From Sphingobacterium sp. UBA7855 (GTDB taxonomy: Bacteria > Bacteroidota > Bacteroidia > Sphingobacteriales > Sphingobacteriaceae): DNA of 64,000 bases. Position 1 is the stretch's first letter; each line of letters begins with the position of its first letter. Shown here piece by piece: positions 17,012 to 25,312 of the stretch. The notes beneath the pieces were generated by a model. That model did not search any database and was not told where the DNA came from. It worked only from the letters and a program-made list of their open reading frames with translations. Location: contig DLST01000015.1 in the NCBI GenBank assembly GCA_002500745.1, positions 121,090-185,089 of the forward strand. The letters are read 5' to 3'. The translations under genes and the position numbers were made by a program.

Positions 17012-18490
17012 ATGAAAAATAGAACTTGTCTTAAAATACTTTTATGTTCCTTAATTTGCGCCATTACGATTCATGTAAATGCTCAAAATAAGTTGGAAAA
17101 AAATGGGGAGAGTTTCGGAGAGTCGTATCTTAAACTTGAAATAAGAGGAAACACGAGTAAAGAGCCACGATTTTTCAAATTAACGTTGACTAGTAATTTG
17201 ACCAGCTATTATGATATCAATATTCCTATTTTGGGAAATGCTGATACGCTCTTAAAAATTCCATCATTTAAGCTGACATCAGCGATTTTGAAAATAGATA
17301 GTATCGAGCGATACATATTTCTTCTTCCACATGATTCTACCCAAGTAATTTTTAATTTCAAACCTAGCGCCCCACCTGATATTCAGTATAATGGCCCCTA
17401 CAAGACGATATTTCGGGAAACAAAAGTTATACAAAATCTATTTAGAAGCATATTCAACGATAATCATACTTCAGATAAATATGTATTTGAACCTAACACC
17501 TATCGCGATAATGCATTGTCTTCAATGAGAGAAAAGATAGATAAGATTAACAATGCTCCTTTAGCTGAAGATTCAAAAAAAAGTTTGCAAAGAACATATG
17601 CTACCGTATACGCCCGAATGTTCTTATTGGATCCAAATAATGGGATGTATCTGGATAATGTGAATGCGGGTATGGATAAAGAAAAAGCCAAAATTAAAAA
17701 TAAAATTAATTTAGACTACTACACCTTCTTGAGGGACCTCGACCTCAATAATAAAGACTACCTACTATCAAACTATTATAATGAATTAACCAAATCCCTT
17801 TTGGCTGATAGTGTGCTAAACTTGCCTACTACAGATCATATTTTATTACAAGATTGGATGAATAGGACTGTCGCTATACTAAATCCCTTATTAGGATACT
17901 CTCGAGGTTATTTCTATGATATTATGTTAGCAAATGCCTATTTGGATCAAATCGCCAGAAATAAATATCTTTCGGATGAACAAACTAAGGATATTATTGG
18001 ATATTTTAAAGACCAATCGTTTTCTGATTATATTTTGTACCAAAATAATATCAACACGCTCCGGATTGCTCAGGATACAGGACGAGTTTATGACTGGTCT
18101 CGTCTCGACAAGGGGGATTTACTTTCCGAAATCATAAAAAAATATCCAGCTAAAAGTATAGTTATTGATTTTTGGGCCACCTGGTGCGGACCTTGTATAA
18201 GTGCTATGGACAAAATTAAACCGGTAAAAGAAAAATATAAAGATGTCGTCTTTGTCTATATAGCAGACGTATCCTCTCCACGGACTTTGTGGAACAATCA
18301 AGTCAAAAGTATAGCAGGATATCATTATTATCTCTCATCAGCACAAATGGAACGACTACAAAAACAAATGAACTTTTCATCGATTCCAACTTATTTAATT
18401 TATAATAAGCATGGAAAATTGGAAGATCAGCTAACAGGCTTTCCTGGCGTGCAAAAATTCGAAGAAATTCTGAGAAATTTGCACAACTAA
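17012..18490 (+). CDS. TlpA-like thiol-disulfide oxidoreductase, secreted
   Basis: The protein has 492 residues from the ATG at 17012. That choice gives a clean signal peptide (MKNRTCLKILLCSLICAITIHVNAQ); the earlier in-frame ATG codons at 16934 and 17000 would mask it. An N-terminal beta-type domain and a helical middle (with LRDLDLNNKDYLL) precede a thioredoxin domain with FWATWCGPC (Cys392 and Cys395) and SIPT (the cis-Pro region, near 459). It should act in the periplasm on disulfides, with an unknown client. The pseudogene at 10406 is a diverged, broken relative. Confidence 0.88.
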   Translation: MKNRTCLKILLCSLICAITIHVNAQNKLEKNGESFGESYLKLEIRGNTSKEPRFFKLTLTSNLTSYYDINIPILGNADTLLKIPSFKLTSAILKIDSIERYIFLLPHDSTQVIFNFKPSAPPDIQYNGPYKTIFRETKVIQNLFRSIFNDNHTSDKYVFEPNTYRDNALSSMREKIDKINNAPLAEDSKKSLQRTYATVYARMFLLDPNNGMYLDNVNAGMDKEKAKIKNKINLDYYTFLRDLDLNNKDYLLSNYYNELTKSLLADSVLNLPTTDHILLQDWMNRTVAILNPLLGYSRGYFYDIMLANAYLDQIARNKYLSDEQTKDIIGYFKDQSFSDYILYQNNINTLRIAQDTGRVYDWSRLDKGDLLSEIIKKYPAKSIVIDFWATWCGPCISAMDKIKPVKEKYKDVVFVYIADVSSPRTLWNNQVKSIAGYHYYLSSAQMERLQKQMNFSSIPTYLIYNKHGKLEDQLTGFPGVQKFEEILRNLHN

Positions 18491-18620
18491 ATGATGCCAA
18501 ACCATCAAATAACACCACCTTTTACGATCTATTGAAACAAATCCTAACGGTAGCATGTTATCTGTAGAGGTCACTCTTTATTTCAATCATCCGTATTTCG
18601 TAGAAAACAAATTCATTTTT

Positions 18621-19694
18621 ATGCTCAAATTGCCTATGACTTCTATTTACAAAAAAACCGCAGCAGTGTGTATCGTTGTTTTACTTTTTTTGATGATGAC
18701 CGTTCTATTCGTCAAAGCAACCACGTTGTTACTCTTGCTATTCGGTGGAATACTATTTTCTATACTTTTTCATGCCATCTCTGCCAAAATAAGGCAATGG
18801 ACAGGCTGCCATACCAAGGTATCCCTGTTGCTCGCTATCGTTTGGGTGGTTGTCTTCTGTAGTGGCATATCCTATTTTATTGGCAATACTGCGGTAACCC
18901 AATATAAAGAACTTGCTGCCACATTACCCGAAATGATTGACAATTTACAGCGTTACCTTGCCAATACAAACTGGGGCTCTTATCTGATCGACAACATTGA
19001 CAGTGCCGAAGATCAGATGAATACCGTCATTCAGCATTTACCGCAGGTATTCAGTGGTACCTTTGGTTTTTTTGGAGACCTTTACGCTTTCCTATTTTTG
19101 GGCATATTTATTATGATCTCCCCCAGAGAATATATGATCGGCATCCTCAGCCTCTTTCCAGATCAAAACAAGCAAACCGTCGAAACGGTGTTAGATAAGG
19201 TAGGTGAGCAACTGAAGATATGGTTGAAAGTACAGCTGTTGGATATGCTCTTTGTTTTTACGCTTACCGCGATTTCGTTGCTTATTTTAGGTATTGACCT
19301 TTGGTTAATTTTGGCCTTGATTGCAGGACTGTTGACCTTCATTCCCAATTTAGGTCCAACACTGGCACTCGTACCAGCTGCATTGGTCGGTCTGCTGGAT
19401 GGCCCCGCAACGGCGTTGTATATTATCGCTATTTTTGTTGGCGTTCAAATTGTAGAATCTGCAGTATTCGCACCTTTTGTTCAAAAGAAAATGCTGTCTT
19501 TACCGCCTGCTATGGTGCTCTTTTTTCAGTTGTTGATGGGCACACTCACAGGCCCCTTAGGCCTACTTTTTGCAACACCCATCTTGGTCGCTATTGTCAA
19601 TTTTGTCAATGAGATCTATGTCATGAGGGTATTGAAGCAAGAGACAGCAGGCGAGCTGATCGAAGAAATGGAACATCTGAAACAGGAAAATTGA
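18621..19694 (+). CDS. AI-2E/PerM-family membrane transporter
   Basis: The protein has 357 residues from the ATG at 18621 (an ATG at 18636 is also possible; the 18555 start adds an unlikely head). About eight hydrophobic segments are present: two pairs at the N-terminus, a central soluble stretch (residues 100-150, with LAATLPEMIDNLQRYL), then LKVQLLDMLFVFTLTAISLLILGI and the conserved FIPNLGPTLALVPAALVGL and GLLFATPILVAIVNFVNEIYV. These are standard marks of the AI-2E transporter (PF01594) family. The substrate is not predictable. It ends in an acidic cytoplasmic tail. The preceding gene is 130 bases away, so it is likely monocistronic. Confidence 0.9.
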   Translation: MLKLPMTSIYKKTAAVCIVVLLFLMMTVLFVKATTLLLLLFGGILFSILFHAISAKIRQWTGCHTKVSLLLAIVWVVVFCSGISYFIGNTAVTQYKELAATLPEMIDNLQRYLANTNWGSYLIDNIDSAEDQMNTVIQHLPQVFSGTFGFFGDLYAFLFLGIFIMISPREYMIGILSLFPDQNKQTVETVLDKVGEQLKIWLKVQLLDMLFVFTLTAISLLILGIDLWLILALIAGLLTFIPNLGPTLALVPAALVGLLDGPATALYIIAIFVGVQIVESAVFAPFVQKKMLSLPPAMVLFFQLLMGTLTGPLGLLFATPILVAIVNFVNEIYVMRVLKQETAGELIEEMEHLKQEN

Positions 19695-19966
19695 TCTGGT
19701 TTAAGTATCAGGTAATCTTAGCGCATCAATTTAGTCTCCTTTTTGCCTCAATAAAAGCGTTTGATAGAATTTTGATAACTAGTTACGCTTGGCCATCAAA
19801 TCTGACGAATGTGATTTTATGATATGATAAAATTTCCTCTGGTCACTCTTTAAGGAATGAGCTTCATATATTAATACAATCATTTCCCAATACAGCGATT
19901 TACAAAATGAGGTAAGGGCACCTGTTTTTAAAGGTATAGGCACCTGCTTATGCAGATGCCTAACTT

Positions 19967-20134
19967 CTATTTCCTCCTGAATATACGATTTAACAACCGG
20001 CTCAACAAAAAGCTGGCGAGTGTCCCCACAAGTGCTGTCAATGCACTGTACAGTAGCCCGCCCACTGAAAATGATGCCCAGACCCCACAAACGGTTCCAC
20101 CAATGGTAGAAAGTTTAATATCACTCCAGCGCAT
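19967..20134 (-). CDS. Small holin-like membrane protein
   Basis: This is a 55-residue protein starting at 20134 (MRWSDIKLSTIGGTVCGVWA) with two close hydrophobic segments and a basic tail (LSRLLNRIFRRK). It overlaps the end of the preceding gene by 14 bases, which supports this internal start over a longer frame from 20290. Size, topology and position next to a DUF5675 gene suit a holin in a lysis cassette, or a membrane anchor of a phage-derived device. Function is inferred from layout only. Confidence 0.5.
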   Translation of the reverse strand: MRWSDIKLSTIGGTVCGVWASFSVGGLLYSALTALVGTLASFLLSRLLNRIFRRK

Positions 20135-20399
20135 CGGCTCCCCCCTTCCTGCGGATCCGTTCGACCGCTTTTTTATCCTTGTCCAAATCATCGTCCTGTC
20201 GGCTCCCGTCCAGCAAATCTGCCGAAGCAGCTGTCTTTTCATTCGCAGGTCTGTCCGTATCTTTTTCCAGAACGGACTCCACAATGCCAAGCCCTAGCGC
20301 GATATATTTAACAACATTCAACGCCTTATTTGGCAATTTAACAGGTGCCAGCAGAATTACCTGCAGGACCTTTGCGATTTTATTTACGATTTTTTTCAT
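20121..20399 (-). CDS. Small protein with an N-terminal hydrophobic segment, unknown
   Basis: The protein has 92 residues. A basic, moderately hydrophobic N-half (MKKIVNKIAKVLQVILLAP, later VKYIALGLGIVESVL) is followed by a charged, Asp-rich tail (DDDLDKDKKAVERIRRK). It is probably membrane-associated. It lies 25 bases after the DUF5675 gene and overlaps the holin-like gene, so it belongs to the same transcript. No relative was recognised. Confidence 0.55.
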   Translation of the reverse strand: MKKIVNKIAKVLQVILLAPVKLPNKALNVVKYIALGLGIVESVLEKDTDRPANEKTAASADLLDGSRQDDDLDKDKKAVERIRRKGGADALE

Positions 20400-20424
20400 T
20401 GATCTTACGTGTTATTGATCAGCC

Positions 20425-20877
20425 CTATCGCGAAAACTTATTCTCGATTTTTAAGATGACCTGCCCAATTTTTACCTGTTCAATAATTGTCCTATACAAC
20501 TGTTTATACGCTTCGGCCGATTGATATACCCCCCAGTCGTCATAACTTTTATGAAAATAGGTTCCGACCAGCAGGCAGCCTTCCGTATCGTCATGCGTAT
20601 TGCCGATATGGATGTAAACGAGACTGAAATTGGGGATAGCCCTAATCTCGATCATACCTTCGTGCATATCCGGAAAACGCTTTTTGTAAGCGGTATTCAT
20701 CCCGCCCGTCCTGTTGATCCCGAGTTTGTAGGTTCCCGCGGGAATAGCTGTCCGACCTTTTATCTTTACATCGCGCACGGTGTCCTCAAGACCATAACAC
20801 TGGAAGGTTCCGTCGATGTAGAGTTCGGACAGGGTACTATTATTCCCCTGCCGAAAACGTTTTAGTGTCAGCTCCAT
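20425..20877 (-). CDS. DUF5675-family protein
   Basis: The protein has 150 residues and is soluble. Features match my memory of DUF5675: an opening MELTLKRFRQGNNSTLSELYI, CYGLEDTVRD, GRTAIPAGTYKLGINRT, then IEIRAIPNFSLVYIHIGNTHDDTEGCLLVG, with the conserved His and Cys close together. The HIGN...GC arrangement is reminiscent of L,D-transpeptidase-like enzymes, so a cell-wall role is possible but unproven. It starts 3 bases after the stop of the 20881 gene. Such genes are often met in phage-like clusters of Bacteroidota. Confidence 0.75.
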   Translation of the reverse strand: MELTLKRFRQGNNSTLSELYIDGTFQCYGLEDTVRDVKIKGRTAIPAGTYKLGINRTGGMNTAYKKRFPDMHEGMIEIRAIPNFSLVYIHIGNTHDDTEGCLLVGTYFHKSYDDWGVYQSAEAYKQLYRTIIEQVKIGQVILKIENKFSR

Positions 20878-20880
20878 ACC

Positions 20881-21459
20881 TTACGGATTGCCATATACTA
20901 ATTCATACATATATTCATGCCCGGGCGTATCCGTCAGTGTAACCCGGTACTTCGCATTTTCGAAATTCGGATTATCGGCCTGCACCTGGTACATCCAGGA
21001 TATCCCTTGTCCGTCCATGTCCTGCGCCATCCCTACCTCCAGCTCCAAGTCATTTGCATCGAAAATTCCGACCTCTACTTTCACCACCTTCATCACGTCC
21101 TTCACCATAAATAAGATCTGATCCATGGCGTTGCCTTGATAACCACTATCGTCCCAACGACGAATGACCGGTGCCGTAAAGTAATCTTTAAAGGCTACAT
21201 TATAGGCCGTCTGATTAATATTTGCCTTAGCCTGATAAGCCGCCTTTAGGTCCGGATCCTGTATCGCCGTACGGGCGTACAACGATGCATCAATAAAGCG
21301 ATTCTGTACAGCAAGCTGTTTAACTGTGGGTGCTTTCTTATTTTGAAAAGTCGGTCTGCGGGCAATGATTGTCTGATTGCCACGTTGCCGGAATACGAGC
21401 ATCTTGCCTACTGTCCCCGATGCTCCCTCCATGACGATATTACCTTTTGATTTTGCCAT
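20881..21459 (-). CDS. Conserved hypothetical protein of a phage-like small-gene cluster
   Basis: The protein has 192 residues and no signal peptide. It opens MAKSKGNIVMEGASGTVGKM with FRQRGNQTIIARRPTFQNKK, followed by a helical segment rich in Ala/Gln (residues 45-95, TAYNVAFKDYF), then a beta-rich C-terminus ending TDTPGHEYMYELVYGNP. Proteins with this opening are recalled as uncharacterised Bacteroidota genes that travel with DUF5675. The Gly-rich basic start and later beta domain could suit a structural or scaffold protein. Function unknown. Confidence 0.65.
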   Translation of the reverse strand: MAKSKGNIVMEGASGTVGKMLVFRQRGNQTIIARRPTFQNKKAPTVKQLAVQNRFIDASLYARTAIQDPDLKAAYQAKANINQTAYNVAFKDYFTAPVIRRWDDSGYQGNAMDQILFMVKDVMKVVKVEVGIFDANDLELEVGMAQDMDGQGISWMYQVQADNPNFENAKYRVTLTDTPGHEYMYELVYGNP

Positions 21460-21760
21460 TACGTTTGTTTCTAAATGTTAAATAATCTGTCTATTGTCAA
21501 AACGAAGGGCGCCCATCATTGCCTTGACGATACAAATATGCACTCGAAATCAAGCGATGTCAATAGCGTCAGACAGATGCGGGGAAATACGGTTAAATCT
21601 GACGAAAAATGTGTAAAAACGATTAAACATATCCATCCAACGGTATGCGGCGGCGAGATGCCCCTGGCTTGTGTTATCCTTGTGCTTAACAAGGGCTTAG
21701 AAAGGGTCATCCTTTAGTTGTTGTAGTATGTTTCTTGTGCGAGGCTAGGGTGAAGCACAT
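21460..21760. other. Intergenic leader of the small-gene cluster
   Basis: About 300 bases upstream of the 21459 start on the minus strand. No convincing gene or TAnnTTTG element was found. It is likely to hold the promoter of the 21459-19967 unit. Confidence 0.3.
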
Positions 21761-21798
21761 AATTGCCCAGATCCGGTCCATATAAAATCCGGGCAATT
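21761..21798 (-). terminator. Hairpin after the HTH gene
   Basis: A 12-bp stem, AATTGCCCAGAT (21761-21772) with ATCCGGGCAATT (21787-21798), has one mismatch. It starts 12 bases beyond the stop of the minus-strand gene ending at 21811. No strong T-run is present. Confidence 0.5.
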
Positions 21799-21810
21799 AG
21801 ATCTCCTTTG

Positions 21811-22089
21811 CTATTTCTGCTTTTTGGGGTTTGCCCTGATGTGAGCTGCAATCTCATTTTTAAAGTAATAATCTTTGCCGTCGAGATTGTAAATCGGGAG
21901 CTGGCCTTTGATTTGCCCCAATTTAGTATCCCGTATATGCAGCAATGCCTTAAGATCGGTATTATCCAATATTTCCACCGCGCTATCGGCCAGGTGTTGG
22001 CTTAAATGCTGCGCTTCCGTGGCGATTACCTGCACAGCCTGTACGAGCGCGCGTAATTCGGATCGAACTTCTTCAAAAAATTTTTCCAT
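21811..22089 (-). CDS. Small MerR/excisionase-like helix-turn-helix protein
   Basis: The protein has 92 residues. The first 45 form a helix (EEVRSELRALVQAVQVIATEAQHL). Residues 42-85 (LDNTDLKALLHIRDTKLGQI, then LPIYNLDGKDYYFKNEIAAHI) fit the HTH_17/excisionase-type winged helix, in which a Tyr-rich wing follows the recognition helix. It ends with a basic NPKKQK. Similar genes accompany integrative elements, and one here beside phage-like genes supports that origin. The DNA target is unknown. Confidence 0.65.
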   Translation of the reverse strand: MEKFFEEVRSELRALVQAVQVIATEAQHLSQHLADSAVEILDNTDLKALLHIRDTKLGQIKGQLPIYNLDGKDYYFKNEIAAHIRANPKKQK

Positions 22090-22163
22090 AATCTTTGTTT
22101 ATTTAAACTATCATTCGGTTTATTAATTCAGTTTAATTCATCCCTCCCTACTTATCCGTCTGC

Positions 22164-22937
22164 TCATTCAAACACGTGCAGCTTCTGCCGAAGTTCCTTG
22201 ATATAGCTACGGGTCACGGCAAACGAGCGCTGAGGACCCTCACTCATCACAATTTTATTCTTCAAAAAGGAAACAATAAAGTTCATATTGACTAGGGTCG
22301 ATTGATCCACCTGAACAAATTCGGTTGCCGGCAGAAAATCGACAATTTCTTTTATGGTCTTTTTTGCCTTTCTCGGCACTGGTTTGCCAAACCCATCCAA
22401 TCGCATATTTCTTTCGAAAAAAGCCAGTTCATTGTCCCCTTTCACTTTCTGCACGAAATAAATATCACTGAACTGAACTCTTTGACACATTTTATCAGAC
22501 ATTTCGATAAAGGCAAATTCAGGTTGTGGCCTAAACGTGAGATTGATCGGAACAGCCAAACGTCGAAAAGCATTTTCTAGCGCCCTACAGACCATCGCAA
22601 ATGTAGCCGGTTTGGGCATAAAGTCCGCTGCATCCAAACGATAAGAGCGCAGCGAAAACGCTTCATGCTCCGTCACAAATACGACCTCGGGTCTTCTCTT
22701 CGCATCAATAGACTCATAAAGATCCATTCCATTGAGCACAGTATCCTCAGCGCTCCGATTCAGCACAATATCCATAAAGAGTACATCATACTTGCTGGAG
22801 TGGATTTTTTGCAACGCATCTTTTTTATTATCCGCCACATCAATTAGCAGATCCAAATCTGTTTTTTCTAAAAGAGCTTTTAGTTTCTCAGAATCAGGTC
22901 GAAAATCATCAACGATAAGAATAGGGATTATTGGCAT
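22164..22937 (-). CDS. LytTR-family response regulator
   Basis: The protein has 257 residues. The receiver domain (1-125) has acidic residues in LIVDDFRPD, phosphoacceptor Asp56 in YDVLFMDIVLN and a Lys in ADFMPKPATF. The LytTR DNA-binding domain (about 155-255) shows YFVQKVKGDNELAFF, MKTIKE-like helix KKTIKEIVDFLP and VQVDQSTLVNMNFIVSF. It is a transcription factor that binds paired direct repeats. It lies 26 bases downstream of the LytS-like gene and forms a two-component pair with it. Nearby candidate targets are the small-gene cluster or the peptide/acyltransferase pair (inference). Confidence 0.92.
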   Translation of the reverse strand: MPIIPILIVDDFRPDSEKLKALLEKTDLDLLIDVADNKKDALQKIHSSKYDVLFMDIVLNRSAEDTVLNGMDLYESIDAKRRPEVVFVTEHEAFSLRSYRLDAADFMPKPATFAMVCRALENAFRRLAVPINLTFRPQPEFAFIEMSDKMCQRVQFSDIYFVQKVKGDNELAFFERNMRLDGFGKPVPRKAKKTIKEIVDFLPATEFVQVDQSTLVNMNFIVSFLKNKIVMSEGPQRSFAVTRSYIKELRQKLHVFE

Positions 22938-22963
22938 ACGCTATTATTTTTTAAAATACTCAG

Positions 22964-23992
22964 TTAAATCGCTTTCCGGTAGTTGTGGAGCAGCGTTAGC
23001 TGGACACTGAAAATGGCATGTTGTTCCCGAAATTCAATCCGATAAGCTCCGGGCAATACCGCATCAAATAGTTCCCGAAGCAACTTATTGCCCTCCCCTG
23101 TATGCCCTTCCGAGCGCTTTCTGCAGACATAATTGATCATCTGGAAATGCAACTGACCATTTACCCGGGTCCATTCCATGATTATTTGGCCCTGTGTTCC
23201 CGGCGGACTGTAGTTCAGCGCATTTTCAAACCACGAGAGCATCGATGCAGCAATGATAGAGCGGCTCCAATCGGCCGCAAGGAGCACTTCTTCCCCCTTA
23301 AATAGCATGAGGCGGTCTGTAAAACACGAGGCCATCACCTTGAGCTGCTTCCATTCTTCAGCAATAGCTACTTTGACCTTTCGGTTTGCTGTCACTGCGA
23401 TGATATATCGGAATAGTTCCAGGGTATCGTTTCGGTGCAGCAATTTATTCTGCTGCGCGATCTTGATCCATTCTTTCACAAAGTGCTTGGAGAGACGTCC
23501 CGCCAGCCTGCCGGCCTCCAATTCCATTGTGAGCCGTTGAAATCTTAGCCGAAAAGAACAATAGTTATAAACGATATGTACAAGCAAGGCTGTCCCCAGT
23601 GCCAATAAATTGCCTATCGCAATACGATTATGAAATTTCATCAAATGGTAATCGGTCAGTTTACCGATAAAAGAAACACCATGCGCCGGGAGCCATGAAT
23701 AGGTATAATTTACCCAAAAGTCCATACTCAGGTAGTACCAACCACCAGTCAACAAAACCACGAGCAGCTTGCCATATAAACCGCTCATTTGGAATACTTT
23801 TATGGCAAGCCAATAGAGCGTAAATGAAAACAGGTAGGGTCCGGTCAAGGCCAATAGATGCCGCATGGTCAATCGATGCCATACATGAATATTCATTTTG
23901 AGCAGCAGCAGCAGCCAGAATCCTGTTCCGATAAAAAATAAGATGTATCTACGCGTGAAAAACTGGGTTATTTTGGTCCGTCTATCTTCCAT
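22964..23992 (-). CDS. LytS-like sensor with a degenerate histidine kinase core
   Basis: The protein has 342 residues. Four hydrophobic segments are seen in the first 145 residues, followed by FRLRFQRLTMELEAGRLAGRLSKHFVKEWIKI. In normal LytS-type kinases this place carries the HFLFN motif; here only His-Phe is kept. The ATPase part has WFENALNYSPPGTQGQIIMEW, an N-box-like ENALNYS, but no clear G1 box (GxGxG) follows. It probably senses at the membrane and signals to the LytTR regulator encoded next, possibly without full kinase activity. The changes could also mark a divergent but working subfamily. Confidence 0.8.
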   Translation of the reverse strand: MEDRRTKITQFFTRRYILFFIGTGFWLLLLLKMNIHVWHRLTMRHLLALTGPYLFSFTLYWLAIKVFQMSGLYGKLLVVLLTGGWYYLSMDFWVNYTYSWLPAHGVSFIGKLTDYHLMKFHNRIAIGNLLALGTALLVHIVYNYCSFRLRFQRLTMELEAGRLAGRLSKHFVKEWIKIAQQNKLLHRNDTLELFRYIIAVTANRKVKVAIAEEWKQLKVMASCFTDRLMLFKGEEVLLAADWSRSIIAASMLSWFENALNYSPPGTQGQIIMEWTRVNGQLHFQMINYVCRKRSEGHTGEGNKLLRELFDAVLPGAYRIEFREQHAIFSVQLTLLHNYRKAI

Positions 23993-24000
23993 TATCTCCT

Positions 24001-24150
24001 CTTTAAAACGTTGGCGAAATTATTTTTCCCCCATAATTAATGTACTTTGAACACTTAAATTACAAAAAACAAAACGTAAATAATAAATTAATTAAAAATA
24101 ATATTTCGCTAAAAGGAAACATCATCCTTATCAAGAAATTATACAGCAAC
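24001..24150. promoter_or_regulatory. AT-rich promoter region of the LytS/LytTR unit
   Basis: AT-rich sequence between the acyltransferase-like gene and the sensor start; no exact TAnnTTTG was seen. It separates two minus-strand units. Confidence 0.25.
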
Positions 24151-25098
24151 TCATTTACTTGATTTCATACTTTTTACCCTTTCAGCAAGTTTCTCGTTTT
24201 TTAGTTCGAAAAATTCCCGGTTTTTCACGTCGAAAAAGAAAGCACGCTCGTGTACATAAATAGGCATTACCCACCTCAGTGCATCTTGTAAAACGACCAT
24301 TCTATCCTCAACATCCGGATGATAAATATGAATCAACGGCCAGTTTTCCCATGCCGTCCAATCCTTCATGACGATCCTAGTGATCACTTTGTTTAATTGT
24401 CCCTTAAACCTCTTCATAAATCCAGTAGGTTGCTCCGCTCTTTTACAGCGCAGCCTTTTTGATAAAGCCAGATTCCACAGGCCATTATTCACATTTTTTT
24501 CCATCAGTAGAAAAGAAAGAGGTAATTGAAACCGGAAGGCAAACTGTGTTATACTCGCGTGGAAATACAGTCTACTAGCTGCGACGGGGACCTTAAACAG
24601 GGCCCGGGGCTCTTTGGCAGCCAAGCGATTTGCCCCTTCGTCCGCGTCAAGGTATACCAGGACCAAACGCTTTTCATGTAGGTCCGAAAGTATATTTTTG
24701 AGCACGGTACATCTTGAAGCATCGATATAGCGCAGGCTGTCTGCTTCGAGATTGTTGAGCTGCAGCAGCTGTTCAGTCTCTTTCTCTTCCTTTTTAATAA
24801 TATTGGGCGAAGCCAATACAGTAATTTTATAGCCTGCCGCAAGCAGATAGCGCGGTATCAGACGGTATGGGCCATAATGAAAAGAGATAACAATACCGGT
24901 AAGATCAGTTGGAAGCATTTCAAAACACCTGGCATCCAGCATTTGGTCCAGTTGGACGGGGTGCAGCATCTTGGCAAAAGACTGTCGGTAAGCGCTCCAT
25001 CTCAGGTAATTTAGTTCAAGATCTTCGACAGTAAATTCCGGAAAAAAATTCCATACGTTGGCAAACCAAAACGGTTTGGTCAATTGGTTATTGTTCAT
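24151..25098 (-). CDS. LpxL/HtrB-like acyltransferase-fold protein
   Basis: The protein has 315 residues. The central part follows the layout of the lysophospholipid/LpxL acyltransferase fold: GIVISFHYGPYRLIPRYLLAAGYKITVLASP, where HYGPY stands at the place of the catalytic H-x4-D/E block, then VLVYLDADEGANRL and a FKVPVAASRLYFHASIT block equivalent to the glycan/acyl-binding part. The acidic residue expected four after the His is replaced (H-YGPY-R), so activity on acyl donors is doubtful or altered. There is no N-terminal membrane anchor. A 42-residue peptide gene lies upstream on the same strand, separated by a hairpin. Transfer of an acyl group to that peptide is a hypothesis. Confidence 0.65.
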   Translation of the reverse strand: MNNNQLTKPFWFANVWNFFPEFTVEDLELNYLRWSAYRQSFAKMLHPVQLDQMLDARCFEMLPTDLTGIVISFHYGPYRLIPRYLLAAGYKITVLASPNIIKKEEKETEQLLQLNNLEADSLRYIDASRCTVLKNILSDLHEKRLVLVYLDADEGANRLAAKEPRALFKVPVAASRLYFHASITQFAFRFQLPLSFLLMEKNVNNGLWNLALSKRLRCKRAEQPTGFMKRFKGQLNKVITRIVMKDWTAWENWPLIHIYHPDVEDRMVVLQDALRWVMPIYVHERAFFFDVKNREFFELKNEKLAERVKSMKSSK

Positions 25099-25144
25099 TT
25101 AAATTGTGGTTTAAAAAAAATTAGGTTCTTGTTCAATCAGTCAA

Positions 25145-25175
25145 CAGCATCGCCTCCAGGAAGAAAGCGATGCTG
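25145..25175 (-). terminator. Hairpin between the short peptide gene and the acyltransferase-like gene
   Basis: CAGCATCGC (25145-25153) and GCGATGCTG (25167-25175) pair perfectly across a 13-base loop. It begins 9 bases after the peptide stop and ends 47 bases before the next start. A partial terminator here would raise peptide over enzyme, as often seen between precursor and maturation genes. Confidence 0.5.
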
Positions 25176-25183
25176 AATTAAGG

Positions 25184-25312
25184 TTACGGTATTTCTACCC
25201 AGCATTTTTCATCGTCAACAACATCTCCCATTTCCGGAAATAGCTGCATCATCTGAGACAAAGTCAACCCTAGATTGACGATCTGATCACTTGTCTGCAT
25301 GTTCTCGTTCAT
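25184..25312 (-). CDS. 42-residue peptide, candidate precursor
   Basis: The peptide starts at the ATG at 25312 (MNENMQTSDQ; an ATG at 25300 is also in frame) and is acidic, with a single Cys five residues from the end (DDEKCWVEIP). The middle reads LGLTLSQMMQLFPEMG. A longer frame upstream has no signal or composition that suggests coding. The peptide has no Gly-Gly leader. Its place immediately ahead of an acyltransferase-like gene, with a hairpin between, is typical of precursor/enzyme pairs. It may equally be a small regulatory or structural peptide. Coding is plausible, not proven. Confidence 0.45.
   Translation of the reverse strand: MNENMQTSDQIVNLGLTLSQMMQLFPEMGDVVDDEKCWVEIP

Noticed and set aside
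19779..20090. 103-codon minus-strand frame overlapping the holin-like gene
   Set aside because: Most of it is antiphase to the 55-residue membrane protein, and its composition (Cys/His/Ser mix) is not protein-like over the first half. A short real segment at its end cannot be excluded.
24151..25098. Standard lipid A acyltransferase
   Set aside because: The H-x4-D/E catalytic acid is replaced by Arg, there is no N-terminal membrane anchor, and no lipid A gene is near.
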